This document shows, in pieces, positions 55,307 to 64,000 of a DNA stretch of 64,000 nt (within the stretch, counting starts at the first letter, position 1; the number at the start of each line of letters is the position of its first letter). The position numbers and the translations under genes were made by a program. The DNA comes from Microcoleus vaginatus HSN003. Its GTDB lineage: Bacteria; Cyanobacteriota; Cyanobacteriia; Cyanobacteriales; Microcoleaceae. Under the pieces are notes generated by a model, which was not told the DNA's origin, searched no databases, and saw only the letters and a program-made list of their open reading frames with translations. The DNA lies in NCBI RefSeq assembly GCF_022701255.1, contig NZ_CP031705.1, forward strand, positions 5,642,001 to 5,706,000, written 5' to 3'.

Positions 55307-55598
55307 CATAAGATTACAATTAGACTTGATATTAAATTCTCGAACGGGCGATCGCAAGTTGACGAACCCAACGCGAGTAAGACGCAACTCACGGCTTTAT
55401 TGGTCGCAATGCGCGATCGAAATTATCTTAGCATTGGGGGCGAACCAATTACCACGCTTGACAATCAAAACACTACAACCCCATCCCTCTCTTTCTTCTC
55501 TTCCTCTGTGCCCTCTGCGCCTCTGCGGTGAAAAAATAAATCTAGTTCACAAATAAAAGAGTTAAATTTATTCACACCACCTAATTGTCGAATTAAAC

Positions 55599-55657
55599 TT
55601 GACTAATAAATCAATGTTTAGTATAGTATATAAATAGCCCTACAGAAAGGAGGCAGT
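55599..55657 (+). promoter_or_regulatory. Sigma-70-type promoter and Shine-Dalgarno of the DNA ligase gene
   Basis: TTGACT (55599-55604) and TATAGT (55622-55627) are separated by exactly 17 bases, a near-consensus -35/-10 pair. AAAGGAGG (55646-55653) follows and lies 4 bases before the ATG at 55658. It suggests a well-expressed, short-leader transcript starting near 55634. Confidence 0.7.
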
Positions 55658-56935
55658 ATGGACTGCACCGAATACGCAGAAGCCAAGCGAAAAGCAGCAA
55701 AAAAAATTAGCGCCGACATTCGAGAACGCTGGAACAATCGCATCGTCACGCGAGGATTGCACTTGATGGGTGAAGCGGGGGCCGTGCAGTATTTAGCTGA
55801 TTACGGGCGGGGAATTGGAACGGCAAAAGTTATTGGTTTTGCGCTGTGTGCGGAGTCGGAAGGATACCCGGAAATGGCGATCGGCTTTTGGAAAAGAGCC
55901 TTTGAATTGGAAACGGGAGAAAAGCCGATCGCCCTCAATACTCCAAACAATTCTACCGCCGATTTCGCTCCTGCTAAACAATCAACTTCCGACCCAAAAA
56001 TAGAAACTGCCAACAATCCTATTGTTGCCGAATTGCCACCGCACTTGCAGCCGGGAAGGATTGTAACCATGCAGCCGGTTGACGCGCCGAGCGATCGTTC
56101 TTACTATATTGAAAATCCCGATTATTGGGGACAACCAAAGCGCGACGGCAATCGAGTAGTTGTCATCGCGACTCCCGATAAAGTATACTACCAATCGCGA
56201 TCGACTAACCTGCGACAGCAAGCATCGATTGAGAGCGATCGCACATTAATCGACACAGCCGCTAAAATTGGCACTTTTGTTTTAGACGGCGAACTGTATT
56301 ACAAAAGCTGTACCGGCAGCGAACACCGCACGGGGGCACAAGCTGCTACAGTTAATATTGAAAGCGGTTTTCCCACAATCCAGCCCAGCGCAATTTATGC
56401 CATTTTTAAAAGTTTGTTTTTCAAAGGCAATGACTTAACTACCGTGGCCGAATCCGAACGAATTGCAGCGGGAGTGGAAGTTGGCGAAAGGCTGGCGAAT
56501 TTATCACCAGCCTTTGAAGTTGTACCGACATTTCGCACCACCGCCGAAAAAACCCTTTTGGCAAATCAGCAGGAATCGGAAAATAGAGAAGGCGAAGTTT
56601 GGGTGTTGCACCACTGTCACTATGTCGGCGGCAAAGATGTTAAGAAATATCCGATGGTGAGGACTAAATACTGTCTGGAATTAGACCTGTTTATTGTCGG
56701 CTTGACGGCGACAAAAGTGGCGGGGCGACCGTTTAGTGCCGTCAAAGTAGCGCAAGAAATCGAGGGCAAATTAGTGCCAGTAGGAACTGTAGGAACCGGG
56801 TTTAGCGGGCAGGAAATGCAGGAAATTGCCCGACTATACGAGGCTAACCCCAAAAGTGTCAAAATTAAAGTGCGATCGCAGGGTTTGACGGAAAGTGGCA
56901 AATTATGGCACGCACGATTTCTGGAGTTTTGTTAA
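55658..56935 (+). CDS. ATP-dependent DNA ligase-like protein with novel N-terminal region
   Basis: A 425-residue protein. From about residue 155 it follows the ATP-dependent DNA ligase/nucleotidyltransferase plan: motif I QPKRDGNRV (Lys161 as the predicted AMP-binding lysine), motif III FVLDGELYYK, motif IV-like REGEVWVLHH, motif V-like KYPMVRTKYCLELDLFIVGL, and an OB fold at the end (GKLVPVGTVGTGFSGQEMQE). That arrangement is close to LigD-type C-terminal ligases. Bacteria normally replicate with NAD-dependent ligase, so this is an auxiliary repair enzyme. Residues 1-140 (AEAKRKAAKKISADIRERWN; GGAIGTAK-like RGIGTAKVIG) match no domain I know. No Ku gene or primase is adjacent. An SbcD-like nuclease lies 774 bases downstream. 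A clear promoter precedes it. Confidence 0.88.
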   Translation: MDCTEYAEAKRKAAKKISADIRERWNNRIVTRGLHLMGEAGAVQYLADYGRGIGTAKVIGFALCAESEGYPEMAIGFWKRAFELETGEKPIALNTPNNSTADFAPAKQSTSDPKIETANNPIVAELPPHLQPGRIVTMQPVDAPSDRSYYIENPDYWGQPKRDGNRVVVIATPDKVYYQSRSTNLRQQASIESDRTLIDTAAKIGTFVLDGELYYKSCTGSEHRTGAQAATVNIESGFPTIQPSAIYAIFKSLFFKGNDLTTVAESERIAAGVEVGERLANLSPAFEVVPTFRTTAEKTLLANQQESENREGEVWVLHHCHYVGGKDVKKYPMVRTKYCLELDLFIVGLTATKVAGRPFSAVKVAQEIEGKLVPVGTVGTGFSGQEMQEIARLYEANPKSVKIKVRSQGLTESGKLWHARFLEFC

Positions 56936-57024
56936 ATTTGTAGGGAAACGGCACTGCCCTTTCCTTCCCCGAATATTTGAGTTCCCACACATAGTATCAG
57001 ATAAAATCAGCGGAGTAAAACTCA

Positions 57025-57600
57025 ATGGTTATCAACAAAAACAATTTCTACATCTCTCCAGAAGAGTACCTAGAAGGCGAGCGAGTAAGCCCGATCAAAC
57101 ACGAATACAGACGCGGACACGTTTATGCAATGACAGGGGCAAAAAAGCCTCACATTATTATTGCTAGCAACTTAGTAAGGCGACTGGGAAATCACTTAGA
57201 TAACACCGACTGCTTAGTTTTATCCTCAGATATAAAAGTCCGATTGGAAGAGGCAAATTGCTATTACTATCCTGACGTAGCGGTGACTTGCGACGAAAGA
57301 GACACCTCAACTGCTGAAGATTTCATTTTATATCCATCTTTAGTAGTTGAGGTCTTGTCGCCCTCAACGGCAGCTTTTGACAGAGGTGATAAATTTGCAG
57401 ATTACCAAACTTCTCGGAGTTTGCAGGAATACGTGCTCATAACTCAATCAGAAATCAAAATAGAGTGTTTTCGACTCAATGCTGAGGGAAATTGGGTTTC
57501 TCAGACTTACCGACAAGGAGATGAGTTAGAGTTAATGAGTATAGATTTTCGCTGCCCGATCGCACAAGTTTATCAAAAAGTACCCGGCATCATATTATGA
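57025..57600 (+). CDS. Uma2 family (DUF820) putative endonuclease
   Basis: A 191-residue Uma2 protein. It shows FYISPEEYLEGERVSPIKHE at the start (typical Y-L-E-x-E), GHVYAMTGAKKPHIIIASNL, SDIKVRLEEANCYYYPDVAV (conserved PDV active-site aspartate), YPSLVVEVLSPSTAAFDRGD (Glu and Ser/Thr-rich core) and KFADYQTSRSLQEYVLITQS. It thus has the complete PD-(D/E)XK-like core. The ATG at 57025 is chosen since residues before it are unconnected. It is a paralogue, in a different subtype, of the protein at 33073-33651. Uma2 genes often occur singly with unknown function. The ligase upstream and the SbcD-like gene downstream are in the same direction. Confidence 0.9.
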   Translation: MVINKNNFYISPEEYLEGERVSPIKHEYRRGHVYAMTGAKKPHIIIASNLVRRLGNHLDNTDCLVLSSDIKVRLEEANCYYYPDVAVTCDERDTSTAEDFILYPSLVVEVLSPSTAAFDRGDKFADYQTSRSLQEYVLITQSEIKIECFRLNAEGNWVSQTYRQGDELELMSIDFRCPIAQVYQKVPGIIL

Positions 57601-57653
57601 TGTATGAAAAAAAACTTTCTTTGGTTCGCAGTCAGGAATGCAAGTCCTTCTTC

Positions 57654-57671
57654 TGAGGACTGAAGTCCTCA
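57654..57671. repeat. Short palindrome TGAGGACTGAAGTCCTCA
   Basis: The 18-base hairpin lies in the spacer before the SbcD-like gene, in a phrase (GCAAGTCCTTCTTCTGAGGA and CCTCACTAGGAACC) typical of Oscillatoriales intergenic repeats. Weak or no terminator activity is expected. Confidence 0.5.
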
Positions 57672-57709
57672 CTAGGAACCGAAACGATAGCTAACAAATA
57701 GAAAAAACA

Positions 57710-58951
57710 ATGATTAAAATCTTACACCTTTCAGACATTCACATGGGCAGCGGCTTTTCTCACGGCCGGATTAATCCAGAAACCGGTTTAAATACGCGGC
57801 TGGAAGACTTCGCGGCGACGCTGAGCAAATGTATGGATAGAGCAATTTCTGAACCCGTAGATTTAGTTATATTCGGCGGCGATGCTTTCCCGGATTCGAC
57901 GCCTCCACCGTTTGTAAAAGAGGCTTTTGCTCGCCAATTCAGCCGCTTGGTTGACGCGCAAATTCCGACTGTTTTGCTAGTAGGAAATCACGACCAACAT
58001 TCTCAGGGACAAGGCGGCGCGAGTTTGGGGATTTATCGGACTTTGGGGATACCTAAGTTTATTGTAGGCGATCGCCTGGAAACTCACCTGATTCAAACCC
58101 GCAGCGGCCCCGTACAGGTGGTAACATTACCTTGGTTGACTCGATCGACCTTAATGACACGTTCCGAGACTGAAAGCCTGTCTATGGGCGATGTTAACCA
58201 ATTATTAACCGAAAAGCTGACGATCGCAATGGAAGGCGAAATCCGCCGCCTCAACCCCGACATACCAACCGTACTTTTAGCGCACTTAATGGCAGATAAA
58301 GCCAGTCTGGGCGCCGAACGTTTTTTAGCAGTTGGAAAAGGTTTTAACATTCCCGTTTCCATGCTAACTCGCCCTTGTTTTGATTATGTTGCTCTTGGCC
58401 ACGTACACAAACACCAAAATCTCAATGCTTCCAACAATCCGCCCGTAATCTATCCCGGAAGTATCGAACGAGTTGATTTTAGCGAAGAGAAAGAAGATAA
58501 AGGTTTTGTGTTAGTTAATGTGGAACGGGGGAAAGCAGAGTGGGAATTTTGCACTTTGCCGGTGCGGGTATTTCAGACGATTAAAGTGAATGTTTCCGAA
58601 TCGGAAAACCCGCAAGCCGAGTTAGTTAAAGCTATTGGCAAGAAAGAGATACAAGACGCGGTTGTGAGATTAATTTACCAATTGCGATCGGAACAATTAG
58701 ATATCATTGATAACGCAGAATTGCACGCACTTCTGGGCGAAGCACACAGCTACACAATTCAACCAGAATTAGTCAGTCAGTTAGCTAGGCCGCGGTTGCC
58801 AGAATTGAATGCTAATAATAGCATAGAACCATTAGAAGCTTTGAAAACTTATCTTGCAAGTCGCGAAGATTTGAAAGATGTTGCTGAGAGTATGTTAGAA
58901 GCCGCGCAGGGTTTGTTGGGCGGTGCGGAAGAAGTTTTGGTAGAATTTTAG
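57710..58951 (+). CDS. SbcD/Mre11-type DNA repair metallophosphoesterase
   Basis: A 413-residue protein of the calcineurin-like metallophosphoesterase family. Metal and catalytic motifs in order: HLSDIHMGSGF (residues 6-16), IFGGDAFPDSTP, LVGNHDQHSQG, LAHLMADKA and LGHVHKHQNL. This matches the nuclease subunit SbcD/Mre11, which with SbcC/Rad50 opens hairpins and processes DNA ends. A capping region follows up to the C-terminus. No sbcC is adjacent, which is usual in some cyanobacteria. The ATG at 57710 starts right at the fold (MIKILHLSDIH). It may act together with the upstream ligase-like protein in double-strand break repair (inference). Confidence 0.9.
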   Translation: MIKILHLSDIHMGSGFSHGRINPETGLNTRLEDFAATLSKCMDRAISEPVDLVIFGGDAFPDSTPPPFVKEAFARQFSRLVDAQIPTVLLVGNHDQHSQGQGGASLGIYRTLGIPKFIVGDRLETHLIQTRSGPVQVVTLPWLTRSTLMTRSETESLSMGDVNQLLTEKLTIAMEGEIRRLNPDIPTVLLAHLMADKASLGAERFLAVGKGFNIPVSMLTRPCFDYVALGHVHKHQNLNASNNPPVIYPGSIERVDFSEEKEDKGFVLVNVERGKAEWEFCTLPVRVFQTIKVNVSESENPQAELVKAIGKKEIQDAVVRLIYQLRSEQLDIIDNAELHALLGEAHSYTIQPELVSQLARPRLPELNANNSIEPLEALKTYLASREDLKDVAESMLEAAQGLLGGAEEVLVEF

Positions 58952-59035
58952 GTCAAGAATTCCGCATCTAATTACAGGATGATTTTGCTGCCAAATATTG
59001 TAGGGTGGGTATCTTGCCCGCCCTAAATATACTAT

Positions 59036-60034
59036 TTAACTCCCAAAAATCTCGCCCGCCGCCAACCGAGTTCCGTTGGCAAAATCCACCCCAGACTGCA
59101 CCTTTTTCCCCGCTAACTGCACCTCCCGCAATAATAACAAACCATCGCCAGTTTGGACGATCGCCCCCAAACCCTTCACAACCTTAACAACTTCCCCATT
59201 TGCGCCCGATAACTGATCCAAAACAGGCCATTCGCGTTCCAAAACCCTCAACTCCGGCGGCATTTGCAGCCAATATTCCGGCCCCACTGGCACAGTAGCC
59301 ATCACCTTCAGAGAATTGCCACGAAAAGTCGTCGTGCAATCCGGGAAAAAGCCCCTAACTTGATTGTGAAGGTCGATCGCACTTTTCGACCAATCCAGCA
59401 CATAATCCGCACTCTTAATCATCGGCGCATAAGTCGCCTCAGCATCATTTTGAACAACAGCTTTAACTTCCCCATCCCTCAATTTCACCAAAGTTTCCAC
59501 CAACAAATCCGCCCCAAGTTCCGCCAACCTGTCACCCAAAGAATCAGCATTATCCAACAGCGTAATCCCCGCAAAAGCCTTCAACAGCATCCCGCCAGTA
59601 TCCATGCCAGCATCCATCAACATAGTAGTAATTCCCGTCGCCTTTTCCCCGTCATAAAGACAGCGCTGAATCGGCGCGGCACCACGATACTTCGGCAAAA
59701 TTGAACCGTGAACGTTAACGCAAGCCAAATTAGGAATATCCAGTATTTCTTGAGAAAGAATCTGGCCGTAAGCTACCACCACAAAAACATCAGCCGCCGC
59801 TTCCCGCAATTTGGCAATTGTTTCAGAATCCTTCTTAATTCGCTGCGGCTGCCAAACCGGGAGACTGTGATTTAAAGCCGCCATTTTTATCGGTGAAGGC
59901 ATCAATTGATTGCCTCTTCCCCGACGTTTATCTGGTTGAGTCACCACAGCCACTACCTCGAATTCGGGATGGCTTAGCAAACTGGATAAAGTAGGAACAG
60001 CAAATTCGGGAGTGCCAAAAAAGACAATTTTCAT
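59036..60034 (-). CDS. fmt: Methionyl-tRNA formyltransferase
   Basis: A 332-residue enzyme that transfers a formyl group from 10-formyltetrahydrofolate to Met-tRNA-fMet. The N-terminal domain has VFFGTPEFAVPTLSSLLSHP (Rossmann-like start), VVTQPDKRRGRGNQL, and the catalytic HGSILPKYRGAAPIQRCLYD with Asn and His near 108-110; the C-terminal OB-like domain ends GTRLAAGEIFGS. The length fits the usual 310-340. It starts at the ATG at 60034. It appears to be monocistronic; the partner def gene is not in the window. It is cytosolic and essential or nearly so in most bacteria. Confidence 0.97.
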   Translation of the reverse strand: MKIVFFGTPEFAVPTLSSLLSHPEFEVVAVVTQPDKRRGRGNQLMPSPIKMAALNHSLPVWQPQRIKKDSETIAKLREAAADVFVVVAYGQILSQEILDIPNLACVNVHGSILPKYRGAAPIQRCLYDGEKATGITTMLMDAGMDTGGMLLKAFAGITLLDNADSLGDRLAELGADLLVETLVKLRDGEVKAVVQNDAEATYAPMIKSADYVLDWSKSAIDLHNQVRGFFPDCTTTFRGNSLKVMATVPVGPEYWLQMPPELRVLEREWPVLDQLSGANGEVVKVVKGLGAIVQTGDGLLLLREVQLAGKKVQSGVDFANGTRLAAGEIFGS

Positions 60035-60437
60035 AGATGTTTAGTTATTAAGTAATTATTCAGTCCTCAGTCCTCACTTAGAGCCTGTAGGCGTCAATTA
60101 ACCCTGAATCATCGAGCTAATGCCTTTAACTGTCAAAACGAGAAATCTAAGCATCCAGCGGGTTTCTAGCTGCCCATGACTCCAGGACTCCAAGAAGGGT
60201 AGTTTCCTCATAGATTATACACTTCGACAATAATTCCGAGTTGTGCGATCGGCAAAAAAGATCTCTCTTGATCCTCCGGTGCAGCCCGACTCAAACGTGG
60301 ACAAGCAATCGGTTTGATAGATGTAACAACATTTGCATCCCTTCTTCTCAAGTTAAATCTCATTGTTTTACACTAGGAATTATCATCTGATTTACCTGGT
60401 TAACTGCTAATCTCAATCTTATCATCTCTCCCAGAAC
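60035..60437. other. Spacer upstream of fmt, no gene recognised
   Basis: About 400 bases between the divergent fmt gene and the broken methyltransferase gene. It must hold the promoters of both. I see no small ORF with family character, no tRNA and no strong hairpin. Confidence 0.5.
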
Positions 60438-61361
60438 ATGGAAAAACCGTCGAATCTCCTGCTTAAACTCAGCCGCAGCTTATTTGGAGACACCGCCGAA
60501 CAAGAAAAGTTTATTCATGCTGTCACAAATCCCCAACCTTTTAATCCTGCTATCTTGTGGATGCAACCCAAACCCACAGACAACCCATTTACTGTCGAAA
60601 TTCCATTTTTTTGGCAACCGCAATTTGTAGATAGACTAGCCTGAGAATCCCAGCCGGGAAAACATTCGTTACATCAAGCAGGACATTACTACTATCTAGA
60701 CTTTTCCTCCATCTTCGCCACCTCCACATTGTTAACAATACCCCACTCAATCAAACTAATCTTAGATATGTGCGCCGCCCCCGCAGGAAAAAGTATATTT
60801 GCTTGGAAAACCTTAAACCCAGAGTTGCTGTTGTGCAACGAAGCCATAGGCAAACGCATGGGAATGCTGATCTCTAATTTAAGACGCTGCCAAATTCAAC
60901 CATCCGCCACCGCTAACGTCGATTCAAAAATACTTGCCGAAGAAATACCACAAACTGCTAATTTAGTAATAGTAGATGCTCATTGTACAGATCAATCACT
61001 CTTAGCAAAAGGAGACAAAGCACCCGGATGCTTTCATCATGTCACCATCAACAGCAATGCCAACCGCCAAAAAAGAATCTTAGCCAATTCTGCTAAAATT
61101 GTAGCCCCGCAAGGTTATCTTGCATACATGACCTGCACTTATTCAACCGAAGAAAATGAACAAGTCAGCGAATCGGTGTTAAGCAAATTCCCCGAATTTC
61201 AGCCAGTCACTGTTCCTCATTTAGAAAAATATCGATCGCACCTGAGAGAAATTCCTTGCTATCGGATGTGCCCACAAGTTAGACTAGGAGCAGGAGCTGT
61301 CACAGTTTTGTTTCAAAACACCTCGGATGGAGAGAGAAATCAACTACAGCAGATTTTCTAG
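60438..61361 (+). pseudogene. RsmB/NOP2-Sun rRNA m5C methyltransferase, interrupted by an in-frame stop
   Basis: One continuous frame of 308 codons, with TGA as codon 69 (60642-60644). The reading on both sides is homologous to cyanobacterial RsmB/F-like enzymes: before it RSLFGDTAEQEKFIHAVTNP and FFWQPQFVDRL, after it PGKHSLHQAGHYYYLDFSSI and DMCAAPAGKSIFAWKTLNPE. So this is a nonsense mutation, not two genes. Further decay marks lie at the catalytic sites: motif I GGKS is AGKS, and motif IV DAPCSG reads DAHCTD although its Cys stays. The TCTYS motif VI Cys is intact. Translation from codons after the TGA could give a truncated product (start ATG at about 60771 or TTG at 60729). Alternatively TGA might be read through. 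Confidence 0.85.
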
Positions 61362-61440
61362 ATTTAGCTCGTTTTACCAACATCTAACTATCCGCGTGCA
61401 TCTGCGCTTAAAAAAAATCTTCACTCACTGCAAATAAAAA

Positions 61441-62781
61441 ATGATTTTATTCAAAATATTCCCAGCCATTAAAATGCCACTAAAACTAGCTGTCTGCCTT
61501 TTATTTATCTTAAATATCCTGATATTAAGCGGTTGTCAAAACAGCACCACCCCAGCCTCAAAAAACGGCCAGCCGATCGAACTCACACTGTGGCACGGCA
61601 TCAATCCCCCGCCAAATCGCGACGTATTTAAAACCCTAACAGACAAATTCAACAAAACGCATCCCAACATCCAGATCAAACCAGTTTATATCGGCCAGCC
61701 AGACCAACAACTGCCAAAAATATTAACAGCAATAGTGGGAAATGCACCTCCTGATTTGCTTTGGAATGCTGCCACAAGTTCAGGAAAACTAGCAGAACTC
61801 AACGCAATTAAGCCCTTAGAAAACTGGCTCGACAAATCGCCTCTGAAAGCCGAAATCTACCCGGCACTCTTCGAGTCAATGGAACTCGGCGGACACACTT
61901 GGTCAGTTCCCCTAGCGACAAACAACGTCGCCATCTTTTACCGTCCCAGCTTATTTGCAGCAGCAGGAATCAAAAAAGTGCCGCAGAATTGGGCGCAATT
62001 AAAGCAAGTAGCCCGATCGCTCACCCGAGACACCAACGGAGACGGCCGCACAGACCAACACGGCATAGTGCTCCCCCTAGGCAAAGGAGAATGGACAGTA
62101 TTTACCTGGCTGCCATTCATGTTCAGCGCAGGCGGCGAACTCAAAGGCGAAACACCTCAAAGTCCTGTACCCCAAATAGATAATCCCGGTTCTCGCGCCG
62201 CCTTAGAATTGTGGAGCGACTTGTTAAAAGAAGGTTCAGGAATATTGTCAGCACCCGAACGCGGCTACGAACTCGACAACTTCATCGCCGGCAAAGTCGC
62301 CATGCAAATTACCGGGCCGTGGACGCTAGCACAGTTGCAGCAAAGCGCGATCGACTACGGAGTAATGCCTTTACCAATCCTCAAACGCCCCGCAGCCGTC
62401 GTAGGGGGTGAAAACCTATTTTTAATGAAAACCTCGCCAGAACGAGAGCGAGCAGCCCTAGTATTCTTAGAATACGTTCTCGGTGAAGAATTCCAAACAG
62501 CATGGGCATTGGGAACAGGTTATTTACCCATTAACTTAAAATCGAGACAGAGCAAAGCTTATCAAAGCTTTGTGGAAAAAAACCCTGTTTTGCAAGTATT
62601 TTTAGAGCAAATGAACTCAGCCAGAGCGCGACCCATTATTTCAGGTTACTCCCGCCTCTCAGAAAACCTCGGTCGCGCCATAGAGGCCACCATTCTGGGG
62701 CGCAACCCCCAAGACGCCCTTAAAGAATCTCAAGAGCGTTTGACACTAACCTTAGATATTACAACAGCCAAAGAGAAATAG
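61441..62781 (+). CDS. ABC-transporter sugar-binding lipoprotein
   Basis: A 446-residue family 1 extracellular solute-binding protein. The lipobox ILSGC (Cys32 with the ATG at 61441, or Cys21 with the alternative ATG at 61474) marks it for anchoring to the outer face of the plasma membrane. The mature part has WHGINPPPNRDVFKTLTDKF near the ligand cleft, GRTDQHGIVLPLGKGEWTVF, GKVAMQITGPWTLAQL and GGENLFLMKTSPERERAALV. It most resembles binding proteins for maltose, glycerol-3-phosphate or other carbohydrates. The permease and ATPase genes are not in the window, which is common for cyanobacterial importers scattered over the chromosome. The ligand is not predictable. Confidence 0.9.
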   Translation: MILFKIFPAIKMPLKLAVCLLFILNILILSGCQNSTTPASKNGQPIELTLWHGINPPPNRDVFKTLTDKFNKTHPNIQIKPVYIGQPDQQLPKILTAIVGNAPPDLLWNAATSSGKLAELNAIKPLENWLDKSPLKAEIYPALFESMELGGHTWSVPLATNNVAIFYRPSLFAAAGIKKVPQNWAQLKQVARSLTRDTNGDGRTDQHGIVLPLGKGEWTVFTWLPFMFSAGGELKGETPQSPVPQIDNPGSRAALELWSDLLKEGSGILSAPERGYELDNFIAGKVAMQITGPWTLAQLQQSAIDYGVMPLPILKRPAAVVGGENLFLMKTSPERERAALVFLEYVLGEEFQTAWALGTGYLPINLKSRQSKAYQSFVEKNPVLQVFLEQMNSARARPIISGYSRLSENLGRAIEATILGRNPQDALKESQERLTLTLDITTAKEK

Positions 62782-63353
62782 ACAAGAAAAAATAATTTTC
62801 TTAGCTGTAAATTATTCGCTTTCACTATATTCGAGCGCCAGACTTGAAGTCTCGATTGATTGGTTAAAAATCTAGTGAAAATTACTCCCGCCTGCACTTC
62901 TAACCAGAAACCGTGTTTCTGGCCCAAAACATACCTAAAAGCAGAGATTTTACGTCGCTGTTATTGATATTTTAGGTATTTTAGGTATTTTAGGTATTAT
63001 TGAGCATGGTGCAAGATGTTAGGGTGAATTGACTTACGATCGCCCAAAACAAAAAGACACCCACGGTCGCTCGGTAATGAATTTCTAAGAAAAACCAAAA
63101 AATTACAAACCAATTCCTTAGCCATTAGAGATATATTTACAAAAAAGCGATACTCCCGAAATTCATGGGCAGATTTGATCGAACAAAAAAACCGAACCCT
63201 CAACGGCACCACAAAAAGTTAGGTCAAACGCTTCTCCCACTACCTACCACCCATGACCTACCATCACCTAATAGAAACATTTTCTCTACCCTCTGCCTAT
63301 CCCGCGCCACCTACTGAGACCCCAACAACCTTCCACCTTTTCCCCAAACGACC
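62782..63353. other. Spacer with short repeats, no gene recognised
   Basis: It contains GTATTTTAG iterated four times at about 62972-62998 and a degenerate member of the AAACCGGGTTT family (GAAACCGTGTTTCTGG, near 62907). No open frame with family character was found; the last 150 bases are AC-rich and lead to the MASE1 gene. Confidence 0.5.
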
Positions 63354-64000
63354 ATGCAGACAAAGTTCCTTAACCCAATCAAAGGACATTCCTGGCGGTA
63401 CTTCCTCGCAGTAGGCGCGATCGCCCTGGTCTACTATTGGGCGTCGCAATTCGCAATTTCCACCCTCACCCTCAGTTCAGAAATTTACCCGATGTGGCCA
63501 GCAGCAGGAGTTGCCCAAGCCGCCCTGCTGCTGTTTGGGCGACAACTGTGGCCGGGAATCGCGATCGGAGGCTTCCTGTTCAGCATGAGCGTACCGTCGG
63601 CCAACATCGGCACCGCATTGATCTCGGCAGCCGCCAGAACCCTGCAAGCGTGGGCGGGAACTTATCTACTCCAGCGCATTAACTTTAGCGCCGGGCTCGA
63701 TCGGCTCAAAGACGTTTTAGGAATAGTCGGACTAGCGGCCTTGGGATCTACCCTGATCAACTCCACCATCGGCAGCATCCTCGTATGCCTGAGCGGTTTA
63801 TCTAGCTGGAGCAATTTTGGCACGATTTGGGGGACTTGGTGGGTGGGAGACGCTATGGGAATTGTGCTCGTCGCCCCGCTGCTGCTGACGTGGCAACAAT
63901 TCCCCAAAGTCCCCACCCATCGTCAAAAGATAGCTGAACGAGTGATTTGGCTGCTGCTGCTACTAGCAGTCGGCTGGCTCGTCTTTTGCTCCCGCACCCG
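63354..64000 (+). CDS. MASE1-domain membrane sensor, N-terminal part (cut by window end)
   Basis: The frame is open from the ATG at 63354 to the window end (215 residues). It consists of hydrophobic helices typical of the MASE1 sensory domain: ALVYYWASQFAISTLTLSSE, IYPMWPAAGVAQAALLLFGR, GIAIGGFLFSMSVPSAN, and WGTWWVGDAMGIVLVAPLLL, the last with the conserved W-x-G-D-x-x-G. MASE1 usually sits at the N-terminus of histidine kinases or of diguanylate cyclases/phosphodiesterases; the output domain is beyond the window. It is a plasma-membrane protein. Signal unknown. Confidence 0.9.
   Translation, partial: MQTKFLNPIKGHSWRYFLAVGAIALVYYWASQFAISTLTLSSEIYPMWPAAGVAQAALLLFGRQLWPGIAIGGFLFSMSVPSANIGTALISAAARTLQAWAGTYLLQRINFSAGLDRLKDVLGIVGLAALGSTLINSTIGSILVCLSGLSSWSNFGTIWGTWWVGDAMGIVLVAPLLLTWQQFPKVPTHRQKIAERVIWLLLLLAVGWLVFCSRT

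Overview
The window comes from a filamentous cyanobacterium, probably an Oscillatoriales member of the Microcoleus/Oscillatoria type. HIP1-like GCGATCGC octamers are dense in genes and spacers. Two tocopherol-pathway genes sit side by side. A PEP-CTERM protein, Uma2 proteins, a giant Ser/Thr-kinase/histidine-kinase and several families of short dispersed palindromes all fit such a genome. The genus is an inference; no rRNA gene is present.

Layout. 1-4.3 kb: tail of a BrnT/BrnA-like toxin-antitoxin pair, an ArsA-type ATPase, a small unknown gene pair with a toxin-like member, a DUF2358 protein, a glutathione S-transferase and a 77-bp tandem repeat. 4.3-11.1 kb: icd, a DedA protein, ahcY with a possible structured leader, a PEP-CTERM protein and a sulfite-oxidase-like molybdoenzyme. 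11.3-16.3 kb: the KtrA/KtrB potassium-uptake pair, then divergent tocopherol genes (gamma-tocopherol methyltransferase and homogentisate phytyltransferase).

16.5-29 kb is the most unusual part. A 3,273-residue protein built of five TPR plus GT9-like modules and a final GT4 domain faces, tail to tail, an 812-residue glycosyltransferase/methyltransferase/TylF-methyltransferase fusion. Together they look like a glycan-decorating locus.

29-43.3 kb: cobA-hemD fusion, a Phd/Doc-type pair, a 131-bp MITE with perfect 9-bp target duplications, a secreted trypsin-like protease with TPRs, Uma2 and two nuclease-like genes (one without a usable start at its expected position), a 1,716-residue secreted haemagglutinin/CHAT protease fusion, coaE carrying an in-frame palindromic insertion, and a complete IS4-family element with a frameshifted transposase.

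43.3-64 kb: tldD, a degenerate histidine kinase, a 1,838-residue Ser/Thr kinase-AAA-GAF-histidine kinase, murE, a glutaredoxin-like protein, an ATP-dependent DNA ligase with an unknown N-terminal region, Uma2, an SbcD-like nuclease, fmt, an rRNA m5C methyltransferase broken by an in-frame TGA, a sugar-binding lipoprotein and the start of a MASE1 sensor.

A recurring theme is short palindromic or low-complexity DNA. It occurs between genes as hairpins and also inside genes (coaE, tocopherol methyltransferase, the TPR giant, the kinase giant), where the reading frame is kept and the protein gains roughly 10-40 residues at presumed loops or linkers. No tRNA, rRNA, CRISPR array or phage genes were recognised.
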